Assembly: GCA_031216445.1 (NCBI GenBank)
Contig: CM062199.1
Location: 3,455,001 to 3,519,000 of the forward strand
DNA: 64,000 nt
From: Lateolabrax maculatus
Lineage: Eukaryota > Chordata > Actinopteri > Acropomatiformes > Lateolabracidae
Direction of reading: 5' to 3'
The position numbers and the translations under genes are program-made. The stretch's first letter is position 1. Every line of letters starts with the position of its first letter. Below, in pieces: positions 13,383 to 25,300 of this stretch. The notes beneath the pieces are model-generated. The model was not told the origin of the DNA. It saw only the letters and a list, made by a program, of their open reading frames with translations, and ran no database searches.

Positions 13383-16300
13383 TGTACCATGATCCCCCAC
13401 CAGGATGATGTTGACACAGCGGTGCAGTTTCATCTGTTTAAGTCCATCCATGAGCTGGCCAACAATTCTGTCAATCACCCTCAGAGGGTTGTTCAACTGA
13501 AACACACAAAGGGAGACAGAGTGCACTCAGTGTGTGTTCTGACCACACACACACACACACACAAATAAACTATATGCGTGTGTGTGTGTGTGTCTATCTT
13601 TTTTCAATACATAACCACACATCCCTGTACACACACACACTCACACACACACACACACACAGATGCACAGTACTTACTTCCGGGCTCATGGGCCCCATTT
13701 TGTGTCCGTATGTGTCTGGTTGTTCGGAGTGCATGGCGTAGACGTAGGGCCTGAAACAAGATGCAAGTCACATTGAAGATGTGTTTGTGGTAGCTGTGGT
13801 GATAGTAGCAATCACTAATAATAAGTCTTGTGGGTGCTTAGATCTGTGACTCTGAATGTGATGATAAGATTGTAATTTAATGTTGTGATGATGGTTACAG
13901 GACAGGCAGTGGTAGTATTAACAGTAGAAGCTGCAGTCAGAAGCCTCTCTATCATTGGAGAGGGAAGTCACATAATCACATGTTAGTCACAATCAGATGT
14001 ACAGAACCAACAAAGCTTGGCAGAGCACAAGGAGCTACTGATGCACCATTATCAAAGAGTCGGGTCTGATTTGAGCGACTGGTGTAAAGAGTCAGTGGAC
14101 GACTCACTAGCTGTGATATGTGCTCCTGTGTAGGTTGATGAAGCATATTGACTCTCACCGTATGCTCTAATTTATTTTTGTAAGTTTTTGGCATGTTTGC
14201 CTTTATTGTATAACTGGTAGTTAGGAGGCAGACATGAAACTGGGGAGAGATGACATGCAACAAAGGTCAAAGAAGTTTATAAAAAAATAAAGCATCAGAA
14301 AATAGGAAACATAATGTTAAGCAGACGAAAAAGGAAAAACTGATTTCACCTCTCCCCTTCAGGAAGGTGGAGCCACTGCAGCATGGTCAGTATCCGCCTC
14401 TCCAATGGGATAGCCCTGGAACACAAATACACACAATAAAGAGTAACGCTGTTTAACATCTGAAGAAAAAACACTGAGAACCAAGCCAAAGACACAAACA
14501 CAAAGTTATGGTAATAGACTCTGATTCTGGTAGCCTGTCGCCTTCTTGAACCACTAAACCATTAAACTCCAAACTGTTCCTTTAACGCTCAAAGAGCCTC
14601 ATAAAGTTGAGGGTTTGTAGAGTAAAACAAATTTAAAGCCCTCTCACTGTGCAAAGTGTCTGGAAGTCAAAGGCTGCCTGTATGTTTGCCTGTGTAGTGA
14701 TGAGGCCACCAACCAAGCTGCTGGCTGTCATACAGTCCACAGCTGTCAACCATCAAGCCCAGGACCCAGGCCCTGGATGGGGCTTGATGTATGAGGCAGT
14801 GGGGGGCAGCTGGGAGGAACAAGGAGGTGTGATTACATTGCGTTAACGTTTGACAGCAGACTCCTCTCTCCATGTTTGCTCCCTTTCTGTAATTTGGTCA
14901 CACTTTCAACAAAATGTTCCCTCCTACTGTCTGTTTTATATACTCGCCATTTCTTTCTTCTCTTCTTTCTATCCTCCCTTGTTTTATGCTTGTGGTTTGG
15001 GTGGGGGGGGACCTCCCAGAAAGCTGAACCCAACACAGACCTTCAACCAGTCAGTCAGTCATTGAGCAACAACAATCCCTGGTCCCCATTACTACGCCAA
15101 TCCCGCAGTGGTACTACACCACGAAACTATGTGATGTGTTGCATAAAAAGGCTTTCTCACAAATGTCAGCACAGACTTCCACTCTCTGTCTCCCTGTCAT
15201 GTGCACACTCCTGTCTTTCTCATACACTTCTGTCAGTGCCAAGTGCAAGAAAAAGCCCTGTAAACCACACTCTTGGCCCCCGTGGTCCAACAGAGCGGTG
15301 CGTCTGCGACCCCCGGTTCACAGAGGAATCCTGCACAGTGTAAACAGGCCCATTTGCACAAATTGCTGCAAAAACAGCCCGAACGCCATCCCTCTGCTGA
15401 GATCTCCCTCCCGCTCCATCAAAGCCTTCTCTGTGCTGATAAATGTGGGCTCCTTTGTGTTCTGCGGGCTATAGGTCCAGTGCAGCGGCCTGAGTGAGCA
15501 GCAGGAACATGAACGGGCATGTTTTCATGACTCAGAACTGTCACCACCAAATAATTTACAGTCCCTGAATGATCAATTATAAGACAACGCATCTGCGGTG
15601 GTCTTTAAGGCACATTAACTACCAAACAAGTTGATTTAAACTGCGGAGAGTTGACCTTTTTAATTCAATTTGTCTGGGCAGATAAGAAGAAGGGCTCAGG
15701 TGGCACTACAGCAGGTCTCGGTAATGTGACCGTGCAGATCAATTATTAGTAAGGAATGATCCAAACCATCTGATTGGCAGAAATGACTCATGGCTGTAAA
15801 GCCTCCGATATGGTCCGAACATTATGTTTCACTTCTGTAAAAAGCTTTATTAATATTTTCTTTGAACCAAGGCCTCTCACTGTCACTTCATATGATACAT
15901 TTGTACACTTTTTAACATGAACTTCTGCTTTCTGTTAAGATGCAGAACAAAGTGATGGTAGAAGCTGATGTAGGAAATGATCATACCCTTCCTTTAACAA
16001 AAAGAAAACACCCTAAACTCTCCTTCTTTTTTGAACCACTCCCCGTAAAGAATACGTTTCATACAGTCTCTAAAGAAACGTTTTAAAAAATCTGTTCAAC
16101 TTAAATATGAAAAAGCGTGAATCACTGTCATTTGTTTGGAGTGGATATAGTGATTTTCAGAGAACCCTCCATAATGGAAATGCATGTTTTAAAATACATG
16201 CATCAAGTACGTTTGATAAAACTGGAATATTATGATGAGGGTTTAGGGTAACGGGATGTAATGAACAACCATTGTGTGGGTGAGCGTCTGTCTTCAATTC

Positions 16301-19300
16301 TACTATTTTGACATTGTCACATTACTCATCAAATGCAGCCAAAGCATTAAAAATGGAAAAATAATACTAAATAATAAAAGTTTTGTGAATGAAAGCCACA
16401 AATGTAGACTTACACAGGCCAGAAGAAAGTGGCGGCCTTCACTCCCTGTTTGAGCGCCGTGATCCAGATCTAGGAGGCAAACAGAGCAGTCTCATTATTC
16501 TGTCATTACATCAGTCTGACATGGTTTTAGTGTTACCGTGGACACAAACAATAACATGAGCGTGACCAAACCGAGGTCATGGTGTACCACGCAATCCCAA
16601 CGTCTGTGGGTATAGACCAACTTCTGTCACTGCAATTGATTCAAAACCAGACAGTAGGTTGGCTTTGTTGGTGTTTGTCAACTCTTTTGAAAGACACTGG
16701 CAAAGCCTTGTTAGTAAGCGAAGCATCCTGACTCAATACTCTGTTGGCAAAAAAAATTATGACCTCCGAGCGCAGATTTGTTCCCAGAAATCTGCAGACT
16801 ACCTCATTTAAAAGCTTTGGTCTTGCAAGAACTAAAAGCGATCCCAACACAGCTTTCATAATCGCATATCAACATCTGTAGTTCATCAATGGATAATAAA
16901 GCCTATCGCACTTGGTTTGTTAGATCTGAGTCCTGCCATTCCTACTGTGGTTGGCTTCAAAAGAAAAGTCTTTCCTGCCTTTGTTGGCCTCTGATCTGTG
17001 ACCTGTCAGATGAATTTGAAAAACACTAGCGTTCAAAGCCGTGCACGAAAGTTACCCGTCGTCACAGCAAAAAGAAAAAGAAAATAAAATCCGTGTCAGC
17101 TCACTAATAAATATACAACCATGGTGTTGATGACCGACAGATGGTAAAAAGGAAGACTAGAACAGAGAGAAGAGAAGAGAAGAGGCAGAACTCACCGGCT
17201 GTCCTCCCCACCAGCGATGACTGAGTTTCTCTCGGCTCCTCAGGGTGAAGGTGGCTTCAAACTGCGGGTCGTACATGGAGTTGCCGACGATACCATGAGA
17301 CTCCGGGTAGAGACCCTGAGAGAGGTGCAAACTGAGATTACACATGGGCCAATTATATTTGTCATTTAATAGCTGTACTTAAAAAAATTATATTTAAAGA
17401 TAATACTGTATATGAGTGTGTGCAGTACGTGCACACTGTGATTGCTCAGTTTTAATGCTACAGTCACGGCAGCCATTTTAGGACATTTCCAGTGGTGAAC
17501 TTTACATCCACACTTTACTTTACTTGTATATTTATTTCAGGGAAATATTGAACTTTTTACTCCACTACATTTAATGTATAGATACTTGTAGCTAAATGCG
17601 GATGTTAGTGTTCTGTACTTGGTTGTGTTAAGGAGTTTACGAATATACTACGTTCACTTCACATTGGATTTATCTATGAGCAGCAAAGTGGCAAAAACAG
17701 ATGACGTCAGCCTCCTGGTTGTAACGCCAAGCCGAAGACATCAGGACGTTTTTACACTCTCAGAAAAAAAGGAACGAAAAGGCCCAAAAAAGGTACAGGC
17801 GCTTGTCACTGGGGTGATACTCTAAAGTAATATTGTTACTTATCCTTTTGTTGAGACAGGGAAAGACCAAATTTCTCTTTTCTTGCTCTTGTTCTGTTAA
17901 CTGTTTATAATACAATAATAACCACTATAATCATATTAATAATAATCATTGGAAGTGTGTTCATTTGCATGTGCTTTGGGTCATGAACTGTTCACCTTAA
18001 TGAGCCACCAGCTAACCATCAGGGTACATATATGTACCTATCAGCAATACAAAATTAATATGTAGCTTTTTTTACTTGTGAAAGGTACTTGTTTGTACCC
18101 CACAGGAACATGATTGTACCTTTGATGATTGTACCATCTGTGATATTTGTACCTTAAAGAACAAAAAGGTACCTTCACTGCACCTTTATTTCTGAGTGTA
18201 TTGTATAAACCACTTGGCAAAAAGAAGGCTATTACTGAAATGTCAGTCTGACGGTCTGATTCCTGATCAATGTTCCTGTGTCGTACCGTAGCCAGTGAGT
18301 AGAGGTTGGGGAAGGTTTTGGAGGGGTAAACAGGCCTCATGTATGGAGCATGGGTTCCACATGTTCCTAAAAGGAAAAGAGAGGAAAGGAAACTCCCAGA
18401 TTAGCACAGAGACCCCCACGAATAGCATCAAATCAGTTATTGATTGCCTATTGATACACTTGGCTCCATGAATCACCACATCACATAGAGCTCTTACAGC
18501 CTAACTGAATCTTTCTCATAATCTCATCCAGGTCTTACTCAGTTTCTCGATGTTGGGTATGACAGTGTTCCCTCTCTTCACGTAAGAAGCTCTAAATCCA
18601 TCCACCGACAGCATGATGAGCGGCGGCCGCACAAACCTGAAACACACATCAGAGGAGGAAAGAAAACGCTGTTTTATGATGGCTGGTCAGCAGAGTTCAA
18701 TCCTCATGTGGCATATTAAAAGAGGAAAGCTGAAACGAGAGAACGAGCACACAAAACATCACTTCATTGATCGATCGCTTTATTCTCCTTTACTGCTCAG
18801 GATGAACGTACCCAGCTGGACATTCAGGCGTCCTGATCTCTTCACACTCATCCTGCAGCCATGAAGTGTCTCCTGAAAGATCAGAGGTGAGACGGATAAA
18901 AACAGTGATGCATGAACACCACAAGCTGCTGGATGGCTGGTTTGGAACGGTGAGCACTTAGCAAATAAATGTGGTGATATGGTGATTTTCAAAGATATTG
19001 TTAATACTGTGGGTTGTTAACTGGAGCTTATAAGCCAGCGACAGACAGGGTTTGGTTCATCTGCCTTTCCATGCAAATCATTGTATGTACTGTAATATAT
19101 GGTTATGCGGTATTTAAACATGCAGTATAAGGGACATATAGGGAGTTGCAAACCTTTACACAGTGTCTTGTAGTTGGTACAACAGTCTCCTCTGGCCAGA
19201 CAGTCATCAGAGCAGTGGCAGGCATGTAGTTCATTTCGAGTCTCTCCACACCGATCTTTACTGCACTCATAACCCCCCTCTGTATACAGGAACACAGGAG

Positions 19301-22300
19301 GGACTTTAGTTCAAATAACGAAACATGTTCACATTAGAACCAGCGGGGAATAAAAACTGCGGACTCCAGTACTTTGATATATACACAACTAATCTAATAA
19401 ACTAGTGCTGAAACCACAAGCACTGAGAAATGAAAGCTGATATATTAATGTTAAATCTGTGGTTTGGCTGCATAATTTACAACTGAGCACTCAGCAGTTT
19501 GGGACAAACACTGACAACATAGCAAAACTCTCAGGATGAGAACACCAGATGAGAGTTGTAGCGTAGTCGTAGGGTTTGACGAGACCAGAGCACAACCATA
19601 AAAGCAAGTGTATCATCATTTTCATGCACAGGGAGGATTACAGTGGCGAGGCAGCGGTAAACCAAAGACCACCAGGCTGAAGGAGAGAACATAAAATCAG
19701 ACCACCAACACTGGAAGCAGCAGGGGTCATCATCAGTGGCGACGTATTCAGATCCTTTACTGAAGTAAAAGAAGCAAAAGCTCTGCATTTAAAGTGATAA
19801 CATAACTAAAAGTAACTTTAGCTGAATGTACTCAAAGTTTCAGAAGTAAAAGAAAATGTTTTAATTTTATATCACTGGATTATTGTTACTGATGCATTAA
19901 TGTGTAAGTAGGATTTTACAGTGGTAGTTGGTTGAGGTGGAGATTTTAAAGGCTCATCATCTGTTTTGTATGTAAATGTAAATTTGTCAGATAAATGTAA
20001 TGGGGGAAAAATACAGTATTTCCCTCTGAACTGTACTGAAGCAGAAATAAAAGGTGGCATCAGATAGAAATACCTCAGATTTGTCCTAAGCGCAGAACTT
20101 GAGTAAATGTATTTCACCACTAAAGTAATTCAAAAAAAGGGAGCATAGCTATGAACTACAGTGTTCTGCCTTTTCAGCATTTACAGAATTGTTCTAATGT
20201 TCATGTTTGTGTTACATTAAACGTATCTGTGACAGAGAATTTCTGAAAATGTGGAATAAAATTGCAAATCAAGAGCATCCTATCCTTTTTCTCTCCCACA
20301 CACACAAACAAACACAGCAACAAAGTCGCATCACGCGGCTGATTTTTCTGTTTTATTGGAAATGTAAATTCTTGACCTCCTGTTTATCAGTTTTAATCAT
20401 AATACTGTTTCTTTTGAATTAATCACATACGGCTTAAAATAACAGAACTCATAGTAACACCAAGACAATGTTTGGTGTGTCTAAAGTCTAGTTTCATCAG
20501 CTAAAATGTGCTCTAGAAGATAAAAGGTGATGTGGTGTACCTGTCCTGAGGCAGAGCTGATCAAAGTCCGAGCAGCAGCCGTTGTAGGTCTTGCACAGGT
20601 TGTCACAGCGACAGTTTGGTGGATCCAGCTCAACCAGCTCGAAGCACCTGTTCCTGCAGGAGCCGGAGGTCGGCACGTACTGAGACGCAGAGCGAGCTGA
20701 GGCAGAAGACACAGAAACAAACTTTTACTATGGTATTTGTATTTCCTGCTGTGGGATGGAGCGGCTCTGCACAGATTTGCACTTTGCCAAAACGCATCTG
20801 AAAACGGTTTGAACTTCAATGTGCAGAAATGATCAGAATCGAGATTCAACAAATAATTCTAAATAATTTTGATTTCAGGTTTTCTTTTTCTTATAATAGT
20901 GAAATGGTATGAAGCTGATTCTTCGTCTACTGATATGCTTTTTAATGACTCTTGTTGACACCTGAGTGTCTTGTTAACCTATTGGCACCCGTCTTATTAC
21001 TTACATGAAATGCTTGTATTTTTTTTTTTTTATCAACTATTGATTAGAAGTTTGAGTAAGACACTTTGAATTATAATGACATGTCTATTCATATTGTTTT
21101 TTTTCCTTTAACAGGGATATCTTGATATATATGAATGTCATTAGATGATTATGGTCATGAGTCATTTTGATATACATCCCTCATTTCCTGCCTGTCAGTA
21201 TTTGGCTGAGGACCTGTAGTTGTTCTAAACACTGTTACTCTTTGTATTGCAATTTTATAGATTTTTCGTTTGCGTCACCTGGCAACTCCTGCGGGTTATT
21301 GTAGCTCGTGGAGAGGTATCAGGTGTGTGTTTAAAATTGATTTTGGTGTAACCCCCACGTGTCACAGTCTGCCCATCCTCTCCAGGCACATTCCCTATTC
21401 CCCAGGCCCCTTCATTGCCATTATCAATCCCCCCACCGGACGCCCTCAGACTTCCCTCCTTTCCCCATCACCTGACTGCCGCACCAATCCACACACCTGT
21501 TCCCACTTCCCTCACCTGCCATCCTACCCGTGTCTACCTGTATTCAGTCATTTAATCATTGAACTGTCCCTATCTGCACCTTCTACATGTGAGGTCCAAA
21601 ACATTGTGTCCAAGACAGTGAACTGGGAGGACATTTGGCTGCTGAGTGCAATAACAAAAGTCAGACAAAGCATCTTTTAAGCCCCTGTACGTTGTCCAAA
21701 AATGTAATGACTGGCTTCACTGTTCACATGTCTTAAAAGGAAATTTTAAGTATCAACCTGCAGTCATAAATACTGTATAATTATAACACACTACCTTGTC
21801 AAAGACAAACAATGCGGTTGGCAAACTAAAAATGCGCTTTTCTTTGGTAATAACTGTGACAAATGGTCTGTAAGCCCTGTGCCAAACTTTAAAGCCTCTC
21901 CTGGGACCCAGACTGTGGTAATTCTATCTCACTGCGGGGACCTTCGGGTTCCCCAAAACACAATAATGCTCTTGTCCACTTAGGACCCAAAGAACAGTGG
22001 GCCAGTTTGGATCCCAGCCCACAGTGTGAGAAGCCCCTGGCCTAACTGAAGACATCCTGGAGATGTGAGAGCGAGACGGAGGGAACTTATTGCTGCAACA
22101 ACACGCTCCTTGTCCGCTGAAAAAACAACCTCGCTCACAGAGAAAACCGGCGGATGCCAACGGGCGTTTTTTAACGTGCGCTTGTGTGTTCCTGTGTGGA
22201 CATATGTGTGCGTGTGCGAGTGTTTTTGCAAGAACACGTGAGGTGAGCTGAGGTGTTACACTTTACACATGCACTTTGTCATTCTTTATGCTGCCCAGCT

Positions 22301-25300
22301 AGTTGGCACAGAGTGTAGACTCTACAGCACCAATGCCCTCCGTGCTGTGAGACTCACGACAGGTCAGAGGTGAAAACCTACTAGAAAACATACAGTGTCC
22401 TCTTGGCTCCATGGGTTTGAATTCGGACTTTAGCTCTGCTAATTAAACCTTTTATTTTGAAACTTTCGGGTATTAGGGGAGATTCAGAAACGTTTCTCCT
22501 GAAAAGGCATTGAGGCATTTTGAATTTCTAAACTGTAATAAATTAGATAACATATTTATAGAGCTCAGTTGATGATATTTCTCAAAATGAGGATTTCTTT
22601 TTTTTTTTTTTTTTTGAATAATGAGAATTTTGATTAAAATGGGATGTGTTGCGGTGAACTGTAGAGTGATTTAGAAATTAGCTAGGGTTATGATCCAGGA
22701 CCACCATCTACACAAACTAGGAGAATATACTCTGTTTATAATTCTGAAAAGCAAACTCACCAGATGGTAGGAAAGCTTCTTAGCAACTTTTATGGTGGGA
22801 AAAAAACAAAATCATTGGAATCGCTTGGATCACTTTCAGAACAATCCGAAGCCACCAACACAGCTGGAGCGCTTACTGTTCATCAGTGTGGATGCTCACA
22901 TCGTTATCGTCGTCTTTATAGTTATCGTTCTTGCTGTGGACGGCCCTTAAATCACATTGATTTTTTCCCACCTTACAGTCATGAAGATTGACTGAAGCAG
23001 ATTGGTTGGATTCCACTAAATTTGTATTTTTAACATTCTTCATGTATCAGATTTCCTGGTTCTGACGGATGGTGATGCAGGACTGTGATATGTAGAATGA
23101 CAGTCCTGCATCGGGCTAGGCCTATCAATAAGTGTTCAAAGATTTCGAAACATTAGGTTGAAAGTGTGTAGAATTTAATTTTTTATTTGAGAGAAAGAAT
23201 TGAGAAGAATTGAGATTCAACCTGTTCATCCACTGACTGGTTAAGATGAAGTATTGTATTTTGTAAAAATATTGGTTGTGATGTTGTTTATCTTATTTAC
23301 AGAGGTTTATGGAGCTGGTGAATGGTGGTGGAAAATGTGCAATCTTGTATTGGATTTATAGTGATTTTTAAGTCTCATGACTAACTGTCAGACTGTAAAG
23401 AAACTGTAAACAACTTCAGACTCCACCCTGCAACCAAACTCCAGAAGACTGTTACCGCAGACTGTCGATAAGACAATCTGTCTTATCGACAGTCTGCGGC
23501 ACACAGTGAAGCAAACCTCCACCTTCTTATTCCGGCAGGTCTGAGAATCTGGAGCAGAAAATGAGCTCCAATGCTCTCTTAATATTGACTCAAGGTAGAG
23601 CAACACAAACAAATCTCTCTCCTCAAAAAAAACACACGGGCTGTCCAATCACGACCTCGCAGGGTCACAGTGATCCGTTGTAAACCCCCCCCCCACCACC
23701 ACATACTCTCCTCTTGCTCATTTCATATGCGCTGGCAGACACTTCATATAGAAAATAACCCAGCAAATAAACTGCAGGAGAAATTCCTCTGGAGCTGGAA
23801 ACTTGGTTCTCATCTAATTGCATGTAGTTTATGTTTAGGGGGGGGGATCTTGAAGACGGCCGGGGGTGGACGTGTGTCACTCCGGTCGACGTCGGGGTGA
23901 CTGATTGCACTCGAAGCTCACAGAGTTCAAGATTTGCTCAGCTCCTTAAAAAAGCTCAGAAGTTGTTTTCTGCGTGTGTCTTGGACTTGGAGCGTTGCTT
24001 TAGGCATGTCCTACCTACACTTGGCCAAGATACATCAATGTGGGTCCAAAACACACTTCACATTGCCTGTGCTGAGACACTTTGGCAACTAAATTAAAGT
24101 GTGTGAGTTTTCCTCGGGCTTGCTTCACTGAACACATGTATGTTGTTAATGTGTGTAACAGTTCTGAGCAGCTCTCACATAAGCTTAATGCACCTTTGCG
24201 TTGTTTTCAATCTTTCTACAAAAAAAATCACACGATACTACATCCAACAATTATTTTCATATCAATCTGATATACATAAAACTGGATTAGGCTTCATCTG
24301 AAGCACAATCATTTTCAAGCAAAAATGACAAACATTACCAGCCACTCAGTTGTGATGAATTGCTGCTTTTTCTTTGTGTAACGTGATAACAAACTGAATT
24401 CCTTTGCGTTTTTGACTCTGGGATGGGCTTTTTCTAAATGATTTGTTAATATTTCAAACACCAAATGATTAATCGTTGTATATGTACATTAATCAATAAT
24501 GAAAATAATCTTTAGTTGAAGCCCTAAAGGACCTGAGGTGCAACAAGTTACTTAACAAGGATGGAAACGGGAAAAAACTAATTATTCTGCACAAAAATCT
24601 GCGTATTTTTCAGACTTTTCTCTAATCTTTGCTTTTCTTGCATTAAATGCTGGATAGTTACACCGCTTCAGAGCTCTAGATATTATTACATCACATGCAA
24701 CCTGCGACAAGGAGTCGTAAATACACATTCCTTTGTATTAAAGCTGCATGAGTCACATATTGTGTACCACATAATATAATGCTTTATTAATACCTAGAAG
24801 GAAGTGAATTATTTTTGCTGAAATTATATCACACCAAAGGAAGAAATGGATTTCCAGGTGTTCCTCTAACAGTTGATTGACAGACGATCCAGGTTCACTG
24901 CTTATTCTCATCCATTTGACACTTTACTGATTCTTGTTGGAAACTTTTTTTCCAGCCTACGATCCACACGGAGGTCAGAGGTCAGGGTCAGTTTCAGCCT
25001 AGCCACCCTGAAGGTGGGAGGGATTCAGGGCCTGCTTCAAGGACATCCCAGCTGTGTGAATGTTTACCAGCTCAGGGTTAATCAGTTCAAAGACGTTCCC
25101 TCTGTTTCCCAGTAACAACACCAGCGTACTCACACTCTGTCCGGGCTGAAGTCCCGTCCTCTCCCGAGCGTCTGGGCCGGTCGTAGACAAATCCCCAACA
25201 CACATCAGTGCCACACAGGACTGACAGGATCCACACAAACTGAGACAACAACACATCTGACATTAGAACAGTCATTAATATAACTGCTGCATAGGCTCAT

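Larger units (their letters stand above)
20697..25133 (-). other. enpp2: enpp2 intron 2, largest intron (about 4.4 kb)
   Basis: It separates the signal-peptide exons from the SMB exons. It holds a perfect 21-base hairpin (23455-23499) and an ATTAATCG-family repeat (24300-24530), plus a C-rich stretch at 21340-21550. A poly-T of about 25 bases lies near 22590. No extra exon could be supported. Confidence 0.6.

Noticed and set aside
14876..15343. 155-codon plus-strand frame
   Set aside because: It lies antisense within enpp2 intron 9, has no recognisable domain and no splice or promoter support.
21270..21680. 136-codon Pro/Ser-rich plus-strand frame
   Set aside because: It is antisense in enpp2 intron 2 in a C-rich stretch and looks like chance or repeat remnant.
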